Shown: positions 17,584 through 29,010, numbered from the stretch's first letter. The stretch is DNA of 64,000 nt from Asticcacaulis taihuensis (GCF_900100255.1 NZ_FMTS01000004.1:62001-126000), one strand, 5' to 3'. Numbers and translations: made by a program. Notes: generated from the sequence alone by a model not told the origin.

Positions 17584-17617
17584 AAGGCCCGCCCGGAAAC
17601 CTGCCGGGCGGGCCTTT
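17584..17617. terminator. Hairpin after the PQQ dehydrogenase gene
   Basis: AAGGCCCGCCCGG and its complement CCGGGCGGGCCTT with a GC-rich stem. The U run is short on the minus strand, so strength is uncertain. Confidence 0.7.
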
Positions 17618-17621
17618 ACGC

Positions 17622-20009
17622 TTACTTCTTTTCCGGCAGGGCATAGGCGATCAGGTAATCACCTTCCGGTGTCTTCATGAAGTGGTGGCCGCCGGCCATA
17701 ATCACCACATATTGCCGGCCATTCTGCTCGTAGACCATCGGATTGGCCTGGCCGCCCGCGGGCAGAGTGTCCTGCCACAGGGTCTTGCCGGTGCGGATAT
17801 CGATGGCGCGGAACTGGTTATCCGTGGTGGCCGCAATAAAGATCAGACCGCCCGCCGTCACCGCCGGTCCGCCATTATTGGGCGTGCCGATCCGGATTGG
17901 CAGAAGCGAAGGCAGGCCGAACGGGCCATTACGCCGGGCATCGCCAAACGCGTGATCCCACAGGGTCTTGCCGGTCTTCAGGTCGAAGGCGCGAATCCCT
18001 CCGTAAGGCGGCTGCTTGCACAGCATCCCCGTCACCGGCATCACCCAGCCGGCATTGACGTCGATGGCGAACGGCGCCCCTTCCTGCGGCCCGGCCCCCT
18101 CCGCGCCGCCCTTACCGGTGTTCTTCGGATCACCTACGGCGTAAATGCCACGATCATTCGCCTGCTTGCGGGTCAGCAACTGATCATAATTGGCGGTGAG
18201 GTTATAGTTGGCGATCACAACGCCGCGGCGCGGATCGACGGCCGCGCTGCCCCAGTCGGAGCCGCCATTATAGCCGGGATACTGGATATAGGGCTTGTCC
18301 AGTTGCGGCGCGGTATACATGCCGGCATAGTGCGCCTTGCGGAACTGAATGCGGCAGAACATCTGGTCGATCGGCGACATACCCCACATCTGGCGTTCGG
18401 TGATATCGCCGTCACGCACGTTCTGATAGGTCGAATATGGCTGAACCGGGCTGCGTTCCTGCGGCTCGACGCCGCCGACCTCGACCTTCATCTGGCCTAC
18501 CCCGGTCAAGGGCTTGCCGGTGCGGCGGTCGAGCACATAGAAATCGCCCTGCTTGGTAGGCAGCAGGATGGCCGGCACCATTTGGCCGTTCACCGGGAAA
18601 TTGACTAGCGAGACCTGGGAACCCTGGTCATAGTCCCAGACATCGTTGATCGCCGTGTGGAACACCCAGGCCGGCTTGCCGGTATCGACATTGAGCGCCA
18701 CCAGGCCCGACGAATACATCTTTTCCGGCGGCCGGCGCTGGCCGCTGAGATAATCCGCCGCTGAATTGCCCATCGGCAGATAGACCTGACCCAACGCTTC
18801 ATCGCCCGTGGCAGTGGTCCACATATTCGGCGTCCCCCGCGTATAGGTCTCGCCCGGGGGCGGCGCGCCATTACGATCCGGGCGCATCATATCCCAAGCA
18901 AAGCGCAACTGGCCCGTCACGGCGTCATAGCCCTGGATAACGCCCGATGGCGCCCACTTGTACTGGCCGTCCTGGACCTGGTGGCCGGTGACGACGATGC
19001 CATGCACGATCGTCGGCGCGGCGGTGATGGCCACCATGGACGGGATCACCTGGCCCATGCCGTCGGTAATCTTAACCTGTCCGCCGGTGCCGAAGCCCTG
19101 ACACGGCTGGCCAGTGCGCGCATCGACCGCGATGATGCGGCCATCGAGTGTGCCCTCGAAAATGCGTTCGGCGCATGACGTACCCACAGCCGCCGTCGGC
19201 ACCTTGTAATAAGCCACGCCGCGGCAGGCAGCGGTATAGGGGATGTATTCGGTCGGTACCTTCGGATCGAAGGTCCAGCGTACCTTGCCGGTGGCGGCAT
19301 CGAGCGCGTACATCTTGTTCATGCCGGTGCAGGCATAGAGGCTGTCGCCGATCTTGATCGGCGTGGTCTCGGCGCCCCATTTGTCAGGCTGGCTGCCGGT
19401 ACGATAGGTCCAGGCCACCTTGAGGTTTTTGACGGTGTCCGGATTGATCTGGTTGAGATCGGTATAGCGCTGGGCGCTTGAGCCCCCGCCATAGGTCGGC
19501 CAGTCGGCACCGGCAGCGGCGGCGGTATCGAAGGCGAGGGTGACGCCCGCGTCCGGCACAGGGGATTGCACGCCCGAACGGTTGGTGACCCAGACCGCCA
19601 GTCCCAGCAAGACGACAAAGGCGGCAATCCCGGCAAATCCCTGTAAGCGTCGCTTCCTGCCCTCGACCGGCAGAAGAGATGGCAGGAGACCGACCACGAA
19701 CAACAGCATGACGAGCGGCGCGACGATCCGCGGCACCAGCGCCCAGCCGTTCAGCCCGGATTCCGTAAAGGCCCACAGAACCGTCAGGATAAAGGTGGCG
19801 ATATAGATCCAGGCGCCGAGCACCCGGCCGGTAAAGATCAGTCCGCCGGAAGCAGCCAGAGCCACCCCCGCCAGCAGATAATACCAGCTACCGCCCAGCA
19901 CCGCCAACTGGATGCCGCCGATGACCAGGACCACGCCGATCAGCGCCAGCACTACGCCCAGCACCTTGGCGGGCCAGCCCGCTTCCACCTTCATCCACAA
20001 ATCTGTCAT
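17622..20009 (-). CDS. gcd: Membrane-bound PQQ-dependent glucose/quinate-type dehydrogenase
   Basis: 795 residues. Five N-terminal membrane helices (about 15-150) are followed by a periplasmic eight-bladed PQQ propeller beginning ADWPTYGGGSSAQRYTDLNQ. Tryptophan-docking repeats are visible, for example LYACTGMNKMYALDAATGKV, TGQLRFAWDMMRPDRNG and GGIRAFDLKTGKTLWDHAFG. The architecture matches membrane glucose dehydrogenase, which oxidises aldoses in the periplasm and reduces ubiquinone. Related quinate dehydrogenases share it. PQQ synthesis genes are not in the window. It might supply aldonolactones to the nearby galactonate genes, which is inference. Confidence 0.9.
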   Translation of the reverse strand: MTDLWMKVEAGWPAKVLGVVLALIGVVLVIGGIQLAVLGGSWYYLLAGVALAASGGLIFTGRVLGAWIYIATFILTVLWAFTESGLNGWALVPRIVAPLVMLLFVVGLLPSLLPVEGRKRRLQGFAGIAAFVVLLGLAVWVTNRSGVQSPVPDAGVTLAFDTAAAAGADWPTYGGGSSAQRYTDLNQINPDTVKNLKVAWTYRTGSQPDKWGAETTPIKIGDSLYACTGMNKMYALDAATGKVRWTFDPKVPTEYIPYTAACRGVAYYKVPTAAVGTSCAERIFEGTLDGRIIAVDARTGQPCQGFGTGGQVKITDGMGQVIPSMVAITAAPTIVHGIVVTGHQVQDGQYKWAPSGVIQGYDAVTGQLRFAWDMMRPDRNGAPPPGETYTRGTPNMWTTATGDEALGQVYLPMGNSAADYLSGQRRPPEKMYSSGLVALNVDTGKPAWVFHTAINDVWDYDQGSQVSLVNFPVNGQMVPAILLPTKQGDFYVLDRRTGKPLTGVGQMKVEVGGVEPQERSPVQPYSTYQNVRDGDITERQMWGMSPIDQMFCRIQFRKAHYAGMYTAPQLDKPYIQYPGYNGGSDWGSAAVDPRRGVVIANYNLTANYDQLLTRKQANDRGIYAVGDPKNTGKGGAEGAGPQEGAPFAIDVNAGWVMPVTGMLCKQPPYGGIRAFDLKTGKTLWDHAFGDARRNGPFGLPSLLPIRIGTPNNGGPAVTAGGLIFIAATTDNQFRAIDIRTGKTLWQDTLPAGGQANPMVYEQNGRQYVVIMAGGHHFMKTPEGDYLIAYALPEKK

Positions 20010-20125
20010 CGCATCCTCCGCTGCCAGTTCCGGCTGTCCTGCGGGCGGTCGAAACTCGTTTCAAAATCAACTATATCAGCTTAGGCTTCGAAAAATAAAA
20101 ATTCAAAGTGTTACCACTTTGCGTT

Positions 20126-21724
<1,599 letters not shown>

Positions 21725-21728
21725 GCCC

Positions 21729-23285
21729 CTATTCCTCAATCGTGCTGTTTTGCACAGTCAGGGGCTCGGCGGATTTCATCGAGAACGGCGTGCCCGTCAG
21801 CAGGCCATGGAACCTGCGCAAGGGCTCGCCAATGCGGATTCCTGACTCGGTGAGGGAAAATTCACGGATGGAACGTTCATGCCGGCCGTTGCGTTTCTTG
21901 ACGACAGAGATGAGTTGCCTGACCTCGCCCCTGGTCTCGAAATAGCGGAAGAGAATGACCGTATCGGCCAGGTAACTGGTATCGATCACGGTCTGCATCG
22001 CATTGCCAAGCAGGCCGTGCTGTGCCACCACCAGGAAAGTGATGATGCCGAGGTGACCGAGATAGGTCAGAAGCTCATGAAGCTGGGCGGTCAGAAAACG
22101 CTCTTCCGGCATGGCGTTGAGATAGCCATTGAGGCTGTCGATCACCACGATCTTGACCGGCTTGCCATTTTCGCCTTCGGCCGCCTTACGCACCTTGTCC
22201 GCGAACTCACCGGGTGACATTTCCGCCGGGTCGATGGCGCGCACCTCAATCAGCTTCTGGTCGACATAGGTGCGCAACGGAATGCCGATGCCCTCGGCGC
22301 GCTGGAACAGGGTTTCGAGGCGTTCGTCGAAGGAGAACAGGATGCTGGCCAGGCCGCGGCGTGCCGCTTCGGCGGCATACTGGACCCCGAGGCTGGACTT
22401 GCCGATCCCCGCCGGCCCCAGCAAGAGCACACTGGTGCCCGATGTCAGTCCACCGCCCAGAAGCGCGTCCATTTCAGGTATGCCGCTGCGCATGACGGTC
22501 ACATCATTGCGCTTGAGATGTTCGCTGGCGATGATGCGCGGATAGACGACAAGGCCGCCGCGCTGGATGCTGAAGTCGTGATAACCGCCGCGATATCGCT
22601 GACCGCGCAGTTTGGTAATGCTCAAGCGCCGGCGTTCGGCGCCGTAATCAGGGGATAGCTGTTCAAGACTGATGACACCGTGGGCGATGCTTTCCAGTTG
22701 CAGATCGTCTTCGCCGCGCGCCGTCTTGTCATCGAGAAACAGCACCGTGCAATCCCGCCCGACGAAAAACTGCTTGAGCGCCAGGACCTGGCGGCGAAAC
22801 CGCAAAGCGCTCTGGGCCAGCAGCTTGACCTCCGACAGGGAGTCGATCACCACCCGCTTCGGCTTGATGCGCTCAACCTCATCCTGGATACGCCGCGTGG
22901 TAACGCTCAGCTCCACTTCCGACGGCTGGAACATGGTGTACTGGTTGTCCGGATCGAGATCCTGCTCCTCGGCGATCAGCTCGAAAATCTCAACCTCATC
23001 GAGCACCATGCCGTGCGATTTCGCCACCGCCATCAGTTCCATGCGGGTTTCGGACAGGGTGACATAGAGCACCTTTTCGCCCTGCCGCACACCTTCAAGC
23101 AGGAACTGCAAGGACAGGGTTGTCTTGCCCGATCCGGGTGTTCCATGCAGCAGATAGACCCGGTTGGCCGTCAGGCCACCGCCTAGAATATCGTCAAATG
23201 CTGCTATGCCGGTCTTGATAACCGGGCTTGTCGTCTCCGCCTCTCTCACTGGGCCTCTCGCTGAAACTGTCTTGAAATCAGTCAA
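21729..23285 (-). CDS. KaiC-like double RecA-domain ATPase
   Basis: 518 residues, close to the 519 of cyanobacterial KaiC, with two RecA-like domains. Walker A motifs are [10 protein letters not shown] (residues about 47-56) and [10 protein letters not shown] (about 289-298). Walker B-like strands are [11 protein letters not shown] and [11 protein letters not shown]. The signature [13 protein letters not shown] plus [11 protein letters not shown] near the end matches the CII tail. The two residues aligned with the clock phosphosites Ser431-Thr432 read Ser437-Tyr438 ([10 protein letters not shown]). KaiA and KaiB are absent; the partner is the histidine kinase immediately downstream. The first codon is TTG; a GTG 12 codons in, after GAGAGG, is also possible. 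Confidence 0.92.
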   Translation of the reverse strand: MTDFKTVSARGPVREAETTSPVIKTGIAAFDDILGGGLTANRVYLLHGTPGSGKTTLSLQFLLEGVRQGEKVLYVTLSETRMELMAVAKSHGMVLDEVEIFELIAEEQDLDPDNQYTMFQPSEVELSVTTRRIQDEVERIKPKRVVIDSLSEVKLLAQSALRFRRQVLALKQFFVGRDCTVLFLDDKTARGEDDLQLESIAHGVISLEQLSPDYGAERRRLSITKLRGQRYRGGYHDFSIQRGGLVVYPRIIASEHLKRNDVTVMRSGIPEMDALLGGGLTSGTSVLLLGPAGIGKSSLGVQYAAEAARRGLASILFSFDERLETLFQRAEGIGIPLRTYVDQKLIEVRAIDPAEMSPGEFADKVRKAAEGENGKPVKIVVIDSLNGYLNAMPEERFLTAQLHELLTYLGHLGIITFLVVAQHGLLGNAMQTVIDTSYLADTVILFRYFETRGEVRQLISVVKKRNGRHERSIREFSLTESGIRIGEPLRRFHGLLTGTPFSMKSAEPLTVQNSTIEE

Positions 23286-23374
23286 TTACAGCGGGAATAA
23301 TTTTTCAATTAGGTTGGAGGTCGTGGAAGTCCAAGCCCGCGTAAAGCGTCTGTTGTCGCGCCAAACGGATAAGG

Positions 23375-23803
23375 TCAGGCCAGTTCTGCCTGCGCCTCGG
23401 CGAAATCAGACCGGGCCTCCCGTATCTGCGCGTGGTGATCGGCCGCCCATTTCATCAGGCCCATCAAGGGCGGCATCATCGATTCGCCCAACGGCGTCAG
23501 GCGGTATTCGACCGAAGGCGGCTGGGTCGGGAAGACATGCCGGCTGACCAGGCCGTCGCGTTGCAGATCGCGCAGGGTCTGGGTCAGCATCCGCTGCGAG
23601 ATATCCGGCACGGCGCGTTTCAACTCGCCGAAGCGGTGCGGCCGGGTGCCCAGGGCCACCATCAGCAGGCTCGACCACTTGTCGCCGATATGATCCATCA
23701 CATCGCGTATCGGACACTTGCTGCTGTCTACCCGGCCCTCGACCTGAACCATGACGGCCTGCATGGCCTGACGCAGCGCAGGCGTGATTACTGGTTCCTT
23801 CAA
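23375..23803 (-). CDS. HxlR-family transcriptional regulator
   Basis: About 142 residues. [20 protein letters not shown] is the typical HxlR opening with the redox-capable Cys. A winged helix follows: [32 protein letters not shown], then [12 protein letters not shown]. HxlR proteins often sense electrophiles or quinones and control a divergent oxidoreductase, exactly the arrangement here. The start is uncertain: TTG 23803 has GGAG upstream, and TTG 23845 or ATG 23764 are alternatives. Confidence 0.88.
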   Translation of the reverse strand: MKEPVITPALRQAMQAVMVQVEGRVDSSKCPIRDVMDHIGDKWSSLLMVALGTRPHRFGELKRAVPDISQRMLTQTLRDLQRDGLVSRHVFPTQPPSVEYRLTPLGESMMPPLMGLMKWAADHHAQIREARSDFAEAQAELA

Positions 23804-23825
23804 GGTAACTATCTCCCGAAAACCT

Positions 23826-23843
23826 GCCGCCTTTACAGGCGGC
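23826..23843. promoter_or_regulatory. Perfect dyad GCCGCCT-TTAC-AGGCGGC
   Basis: Lies in the divergent interval between the HxlR gene and the quinone-oxidoreductase-like gene, 60 bases before the latter's ATG. A likely operator for the HxlR protein, or a hairpin in its own leader. Confidence 0.45.
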
Positions 23844-23903
23844 AATAAGCTATTATTTTACACATGGTCTCATTTAGTAACCAAATATCATAAAGGAACC
23901 ATC

Positions 23904-24764
23904 ATGTCCAATCTTCTCGTTACGGGCGCCAATGGCAAGCTCGGCCGTCATGTCACCCAGCTTCTGCTCGAAGCTGGCCGGGACCATATCATCGCCGCTT
24001 CGCGCGACACCGCGAAGATCGCCGATCTGGCCGCCAAAGGCGCGGAAACCCGCACCGCCGACTTCGACGATCCCGCTTCGCTTGCCGCCGCCTTCAAAGG
24101 TGTCGACCGCGTCCTGATCATTTCGACCGATTCCCTCGGCACCGGCCAGCGCCTCAGGCAGCATCTGAATGCCGTAAAAGCCGCCGCCGAGGCCGGCGCC
24201 GAAATCGTCTATACCTCCATGCCGAAACCGGAAGGCTCCGCCGTCACCTTCGCCCCCGATCATGCCGGCACCGAACAGGCGATCATTGCCACTGGCCGTC
24301 CCTACACGATCCTGCGCGACGCCTGGTATCAGGAAAACCTGCTGATGACCCTGCCGGGCGCCTTTGCCTCAGGCACGCTCTATACCTCCGCCGGCGATGG
24401 CAAGATATCCCATGTCTCCCACGCAGATGTCGCCCGTTCAGCGGCGGCGGCCCTGAGCAGGTCCTCGGCCAACCAGATTCTCACCCTGACCGGCCCTGAA
24501 CTTCTGACCACGAAACAGATCGCCGCCCTGGCCTCGGAAGTCATCGGCAAGCCGCTGGCAGTCGTCGACCTGACCGACGCGCAACTGGCCGGCGGCATGA
24601 AGGCGGCGGGCGTTCCAGAAGCGATTATCCCTATGCTGGTCTCCTTCGACACCACCACCCGCGAAGGCGGCTTCGATATTCTGACTGACGATGTCGAAAC
24701 CCTTACCGGCCGCAAGCCGGAGCCCCTGCGCGCCTTCCTGGAAGCCAGCAAGTCGGCATTCTAA
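23904..24764 (+). CDS. NmrA/QorB-type NAD(P)H:quinone oxidoreductase-like protein
   Basis: 286 residues. LLVTGANGKLGRHVTQLLLE is the Rossmann dinucleotide motif at the N-terminus; VDRVLIISTDSLGTGQRLRQ and VYTSMPKPEGSAV follow as in QorB. Atypical short-chain dehydrogenase without a YxxxK pair in the usual place, as expected for NmrA-like proteins. The family reduces quinones or senses NADP/NAD. ATAAAGGAACC precedes the ATG. Divergent from HxlR, which probably represses it. Confidence 0.9.
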   Translation: MSNLLVTGANGKLGRHVTQLLLEAGRDHIIAASRDTAKIADLAAKGAETRTADFDDPASLAAAFKGVDRVLIISTDSLGTGQRLRQHLNAVKAAAEAGAEIVYTSMPKPEGSAVTFAPDHAGTEQAIIATGRPYTILRDAWYQENLLMTLPGAFASGTLYTSAGDGKISHVSHADVARSAAAALSRSSANQILTLTGPELLTTKQIAALASEVIGKPLAVVDLTDAQLAGGMKAAGVPEAIIPMLVSFDTTTREGGFDILTDDVETLTGRKPEPLRAFLEASKSAF

Positions 24765-24768
24765 ACTA

Positions 24769-24847
24769 TACCTCCCCACCTGTGTTGGGGAGGGGGACCG
24801 TCCGGGGTAGCCTTTAGGCGAAGCCGGATGGTGGTGGGGTTTCTTGC
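24769..24847. repeat. Intergenic repeat, family B copy 2
   Basis: ACCTCCCCACCTGTGTTGGG hairpin, GGAGGGGGACCG, a variable stem, then GGTGGTGGGGTTTCTTGCTT. Same order and tail as the copy at 13141. Confidence 0.75.
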
Positions 24848-24878
24848 TTAGGCCGCGCACACAGGCTATCACACGCTC

Positions 24879-25394
24879 ATGCGCATCCTGCCCGTCGAAC
24901 CCCACCACATCCCCGCCCTGTCGCAATTGGCGAGGGATACCTTTACCGAGACGTTCGGTCCCCTCTATCCGCCGGAAGACCTCAGCGCCTTTCTGGAAAA
25001 ATCCTACGCGCCTGAAAAGCTGGCGGCGGAAACCGCCGATCCGGCGCAGTTCTGGCGCATTGTCTATGACGGCGATGACGCCGTGGCCTATCTGCAATGC
25101 GGACCGGTCGGCCTGCCCCACCCCGATGCCGATCCGGCCCGTGCCGGCGAACTGAAGCGCCTCTATGTCCATTCCAGCCAGCAAGGCAAGGGCCTGGGTC
25201 GGATGCTGATGGCCATTGCCCTGAACTGGCTGGGCGAGACCTATGGCGATGCGCCGCAGTGGATCGGCGTATGGAGCGAGAACCACAAGGCGCAGGCGCT
25301 TTACCGGTCTTACGGCTTCGAGCGGGTGGGCGAATACCAGTTCCCTGTCGGCCAGACGCTTGACGACGAGTTCATCCTGCGCCGCCAGCCTTAA
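24879..25394 (+). CDS. GNAT-family N-acetyltransferase
   Basis: 171 residues. The acetyl-CoA binding segment is ELKRLYVHSSQQGKGLGRML (the Q/RxxGxG/A loop), followed by PQWIGVWSENHKAQALYRSY and GFERVGEYQF, the classic GNAT C-terminal half. An N-terminal DTFTETFGPLYPPEDLSAFL resembles spermine/spermidine- or protein-acetylating GNATs. Substrate unknown. It overlaps the convergent LysR gene by 4 bases at the 3' end. Confidence 0.88.
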   Translation: MRILPVEPHHIPALSQLARDTFTETFGPLYPPEDLSAFLEKSYAPEKLAAETADPAQFWRIVYDGDDAVAYLQCGPVGLPHPDADPARAGELKRLYVHSSQQGKGLGRMLMAIALNWLGETYGDAPQWIGVWSENHKAQALYRSYGFERVGEYQFPVGQTLDDEFILRRQP

Positions 25395-26263
25395 CTTTTG
25401 CAGATATCCATGAACGCCTGCTCAGCACGCGTACCGCTGCGTTCCTTCAGCCGAAGCAGGTAAAAGGATCGCGGCGACAGGCCGATATCCACCCCCTGCA
25501 ACAAACCTGAGCGGATCGCTCGCTGCGCCACCAGTTCGGATTGCAGCGATACCCCCAGTCCGGCCTCGACCACGCCGCGCACCGCTTCGTTCGACGGCAG
25601 TTCCATGACCAAATTACCGGCATTGAGCCTTAATCCCATCGCGGCCAGATGGTCTTCCAGGATATGCCGTGTGCCCGATCCCGGTTCGCGGACGATAAAG
25701 CGCAATCCGGCCCAGTCCGCCGGCGTCAGGGATTGCGGCAGGTTGAGGCCCATTGGCGCGATCAGCACAAGCCGGTCGCCGTCAAGCGGCGTGACCGCCA
25801 GCCGCGGATCATCCACCTGTCCTTCCACCATGGCAATATCGGCCTCGCCGCTCAAAACCTTCGCCGCCGCCCGGTCGGTATTGCCGATCGTAAGTGCCAG
25901 GGTCAGGCCGGGACAGGCGGCATGAAACCGCGCCAGGCGCTCCGGCAGCCAGAAATTGGCGACCGTTTGGCTGGCGGCCAGATTAAGTGTTCCGCGCAGG
26001 CCACCCGTCGCGTCATGAAGAGTCTGCTCGGCCGCCCGCACCCGCGCCAGAACCGCCCGTGCTTCCGGCAGGAACAGCCGGCCAGCTTCGGTCAACGCAA
26101 TGCCGCGCCCGATGCGGTCGAAAAGCTTCGTGCCATAACGAGCCTCAAGCGCCGCGATCGCCGAACTGACCGCCGACTGCGTCAGGTTTAGCGCTTCCGA
26201 GGCGCGGGTCAGGTGCTCGCGTTCGGCGACGGCGATAAAGATGCGAAGCTGCTCCAGGGTCAT
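25391..26263 (-). CDS. LysR-family transcriptional regulator
   Basis: 290 residues. The N-terminal helix-turn-helix is MTLEQLRIFIAVAEREHLTR ASEALNLTQSAVSSAIAALE. The substrate-binding domain starts near residue 90 (LRGTLNLAASQTVANFWLPE). It resembles YeiE/CysB-like regulators that act on a YeiH-type exporter, and such a transporter gene lies just upstream on the same strand. In most genomes the pair is divergent; here a 143-base palindromic repeat separates two same-strand genes. Confidence 0.92.
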   Translation of the reverse strand: MTLEQLRIFIAVAEREHLTRASEALNLTQSAVSSAIAALEARYGTKLFDRIGRGIALTEAGRLFLPEARAVLARVRAAEQTLHDATGGLRGTLNLAASQTVANFWLPERLARFHAACPGLTLALTIGNTDRAAAKVLSGEADIAMVEGQVDDPRLAVTPLDGDRLVLIAPMGLNLPQSLTPADWAGLRFIVREPGSGTRHILEDHLAAMGLRLNAGNLVMELPSNEAVRGVVEAGLGVSLQSELVAQRAIRSGLLQGVDIGLSPRSFYLLRLKERSGTRAEQAFMDICKS

Positions 26264-26275
26264 CTGTCAGATTTA

Positions 26276-26418
26276 AGAGACTGTTTTGAAAATGCGTCAG
26301 GCTGAGGCGAAACGGGCTGATTTCGAGAACCGGCGCGCAGCGTACTTAAGTACGTGAGCACCGGAAGCGCAGAAAGTAGCTCGTTGTAGGCCAGCCTCAC
26401 GCATTTGCAACAGTCTCT
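26276..26418. repeat. 143-base imperfect palindrome, family C copy 2
   Basis: Terminal arms AGAGACTGTT...AAATGCGT and ACGCATTTG..AACAGTCTCT match over roughly 28 bases. The interior carries GCGCAGCGTACTTAAGTACG, shared inverted with 13061-13084. Its right end (CTCTA) provides the stop codon of the YeiH-like gene, and its left end lies 12 bases upstream of the LysR start. No coding potential. Looks like a small non-autonomous palindromic element. Confidence 0.75.
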
Positions 26419-27418
26419 AGGCGAAAGCCAGGGTAAGTCCCAGCGTAAAAAGCGAGATGAACACCGTGCCGAACGCGCCGAGCGCCAGCGGCGCCCAGCC
26501 CCTGGCTTTCAGGCCATTGATATGGGTCTTCAGGCCCATCGCCCCCAGCGCCACGGCCAGCAGGAAGCCCGACACCTGCCCGGCCAGGGCCGTCAATTCG
26601 TGCGGCAGGACGATCAGGCTGTTGATCACCACCAGGGCCAGGAAGCCGATGACGAACAGCGGCACAGCGGCGCCCGTATTTCCGGCTTCGGCCTTGCGCC
26701 GTCCGAAACGCAGGGTCATGACCAGGGGCGCCAGCATCAGGACGCGCGTCAGCTTGGCAATGGCGCCCGATTGCGTGGCCGCCGGGCCGACCTGTGCCGT
26801 GGCGCCGACCACCTGCGCCACCTCATGGATCGACGCCCCGGCCCACAGGCCATAGCAGCGGGCATCCAGCATCAGCCAATGATCGATCAGCGGATAGAGC
26901 AGCATCGCGGCCGTACCGAACAGGGTCACCATGGCCACGGCATAGGCGACATCCTCGTCCTCCGCCCCGGTCACCGCATTGACGCCCGCCACCGCCGATG
27001 CACCGCAGATACTGGTGCCGGCGGCGATCAGTTCGGCCAGTTTCGGCGCCACGCCGAGCGCCCGCCCCACCGCGCGGATCGTCAAGAAACTGACCGCCAG
27101 CCCGGCGGCGACAATGACAAACCCTGTCCAGCCGATCGCCACGATCTGGCCGAAACTGACCTGAAGACCCAGCAGGGCCACTGCCCAGCGCAACAGGCTG
27201 CGCGAGGAAAAGGCGATGCCGGCCTCCGCACGGTCCGGCAGCTTCACCGCATGGGCCAGGAACAGGCCGATGACCGCCGCCAGAATAGCCGGCGACACCG
27301 CGTTCATATGCGGCAACTGGTGAAGTCCGAACGCAACGGCCCCGATCAGGGCGGCGATCATAAGGCCCGGAAAAACTTCCGGCAGGCGGGCAGGTAATTT
27401 GGCGGCAAGATCGGTCAT
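26417..27418 (-). CDS. YeiH/UPF0324 family putative sulfate exporter
   Basis: 333 residues with about ten hydrophobic helices, for example VSPAILAAVIGLFLAHAV, LLRWAVALLGLQVSFG and VPLFVIGFLALVVINSLIVL. Family signatures are ELIAAGTSICGASAVAGVNA and YGLWAGASIHEVAQVVGATA. The transported ion is not proven; annotations suggest sulfate or related anions. The stop codon TAG lies on the edge of the repeat at 26276-26418. A LysR regulator is downstream. Confidence 0.9.
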   Translation of the reverse strand: MTDLAAKLPARLPEVFPGLMIAALIGAVAFGLHQLPHMNAVSPAILAAVIGLFLAHAVKLPDRAEAGIAFSSRSLLRWAVALLGLQVSFGQIVAIGWTGFVIVAAGLAVSFLTIRAVGRALGVAPKLAELIAAGTSICGASAVAGVNAVTGAEDEDVAYAVAMVTLFGTAAMLLYPLIDHWLMLDARCYGLWAGASIHEVAQVVGATAQVGPAATQSGAIAKLTRVLMLAPLVMTLRFGRRKAEAGNTGAAVPLFVIGFLALVVINSLIVLPHELTALAGQVSGFLLAVALGAMGLKTHINGLKARGWAPLALGAFGTVFISLFTLGLTLAFA

Positions 27419-27504
27419 TGGGCAGGCTTTCAGTGTGTCTGACAGCCCGTATTAGATCGTCACCTTTATTCGATCCAATGAATTAAATTTATAAAATCGT
27501 TCAA

Positions 27505-27957
27505 TTAAATCGATTGACTGCGCAACCACATGGCCAGCGGCCAGGCATAGCCCTCATGCTTCAGGTGCGTCATCACAACCATCGGATCGAGCCAGACCAG
27601 TTCATGATCCGCCTCAACCTTAAGGGTCGCGTCCTCGCCAATCAGCCGCATCTCGAAGAAGTGGCTGTGGTTGTTATAGGGCGTGCCGTTTTCGTGAATG
27701 ATGTAGTGGTTCAGATTGGCGATCGGCCGGACGACCTCGACTACCAGCCCGACCTCCTCGCCGAACTCGCGCACCACCGCCTGTTCCGGCGTTTCGCCGG
27801 CATCGGTGGCGCCGCCGGGAAAGTCATAGCTGTAGGGGCCATAACCAATACGCGCGCAGGCGATCTTGCCATTGATCGTCAGGATGCCGTAGCCGCCGGT
27901 GCGCGGCAGGTAATCCAGACCTTCGCGGCGCGTGCCGTACTGATTAATCGTCGCCAT
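27505..27957 (-). CDS. Nudix hydrolase
   Basis: 150 residues starting MATINQYGTRREGLDY. Complete Nudix box GATDAGETPEQAVVREFGEE plus VGL (residues about 50-72). The start ATG lies inside the end of the nuclease gene (14-base overlap), so the two are translated together. A long upstream extension of this frame is only a shadow of the nuclease. Substrate unknown. Confidence 0.9.
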   Translation of the reverse strand: MATINQYGTRREGLDYLPRTGGYGILTINGKIACARIGYGPYSYDFPGGATDAGETPEQAVVREFGEEVGLVVEVVRPIANLNHYIIHENGTPYNNHSHFFEMRLIGEDATLKVEADHELVWLDPMVVMTHLKHEGYAWPLAMWLRSQSI

Positions 27958-28969
27958 ACAGCACTTCCCACGGATCGGCGATCCGGCCGCCGACAAAATC
28001 ATCATAGCTGCCGGCCTTGTAACCCACCTGCATGGTCTTGGACTCACGCCAGGCATCCAGCAGCGCGTCCCGCAGGTCGCCGGCACCACGCCCCAGGCGC
28101 TCGACCATGAAGGCCTTGCCGCGCGGGTCGCCGGCCGTGAAGCCACCGTCCTTTTCCATCTGGTACATCGGGATCACCTTGGCAAAGCTCGGCTTGAAGC
28201 GGCCGGTGACGCAGGTCATGATCGGCGCCGTGCAGGGCACATAGTCGCCCATGGCAGCCGCGATGTCGTCTTCCCTAACGGTGTCGTGAACATAGACACC
28301 TTCGAGCGGCGAATGGACCTTCTCCATCGTAAAACCGTTCGGATTAGGGAAATCGCCCCAACCATTATAGTGGATGCTGAGGTGCATAGGATTGGTCGAA
28401 TCGCCGACATAATGCGCCAATATGCCGATGTCGCGCAGGGTCAGGTCTTCACGGCGGGCGAGATCGGCCCTGTACCAGGCTTTCTTCGTCCGGTCGGTTT
28501 CGCGCGCCTCGACATAGGTCAGGACACGCCAGAAAGCCATGTCCTTGACCACCTGCTGCCAGGCGTCGACCGTGGCATAGGGCAGATAGCCGGCCTTGTA
28601 GGGCTCGACGCCTTTCGCACGTAAGGCCGCTTCGTAGTCCGAGCGGTTGGCGAGCAGGTTATCGAGCGAGACTCCGGCCAGGGTGTTGCCGTCATCATCC
28701 AGGTCGATGAAGTGAGCAACATCGCGGTCATTGTCGTGAACCTTGCCGGCGCCACGCCAGCGGTCGGGCTCACGGGCATATTCGCCGACATCACTGATAG
28801 CTTGAGGCGTGCGCAGGAAGGCCGGCATATAGTCCGGCAGCGATTTCAGCGCCATCTCGCCGATCATGCGATGCCCCGAAGACCCCCAGGCCCAGGCCGC
28901 GCCCGCAGCCACCGTACCAACCAGGGCTGAACCGATCAGCAAAGACGCCAGCAGGGTTTTCAAACGCAT
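27944..28969 (-). CDS. Secreted S1/P1-type nuclease
   Basis: 341 residues. Signal peptide MRLKTLLASLLIGSALVGTV ending AAWA before WGSSGHRMIG. Cleavage there would leave Trp28 as the new N-terminus, which is a zinc ligand in P1/S1 nucleases. Other ligands are visible: GHRMI, DVAHFIDLD, and HYVGDSTNPMHLS followed by HYNGWGDFPN. The family is a zinc-dependent, periplasmic or secreted single-strand nuclease and 3'-nucleotidase. GAGGCA precedes the ATG. The overlapping Nudix gene suggests shared nucleotide salvage. Confidence 0.93.
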   Translation of the reverse strand: MRLKTLLASLLIGSALVGTVAAGAAWAWGSSGHRMIGEMALKSLPDYMPAFLRTPQAISDVGEYAREPDRWRGAGKVHDNDRDVAHFIDLDDDGNTLAGVSLDNLLANRSDYEAALRAKGVEPYKAGYLPYATVDAWQQVVKDMAFWRVLTYVEARETDRTKKAWYRADLARREDLTLRDIGILAHYVGDSTNPMHLSIHYNGWGDFPNPNGFTMEKVHSPLEGVYVHDTVREDDIAAAMGDYVPCTAPIMTCVTGRFKPSFAKVIPMYQMEKDGGFTAGDPRGKAFMVERLGRGAGDLRDALLDAWRESKTMQVGYKAGSYDDFVGGRIADPWEVLYGDD

Positions 28970-29010
28970 GGATTGCCTCTTATATCTGTGGCCGCAACCT
29001 GCTCCGCCGC

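Noticed and set aside
21729-23285. A full circadian Kai system
   Set aside because: kaiA and kaiB are absent and one phosphosite differs, so clock function is not supported.
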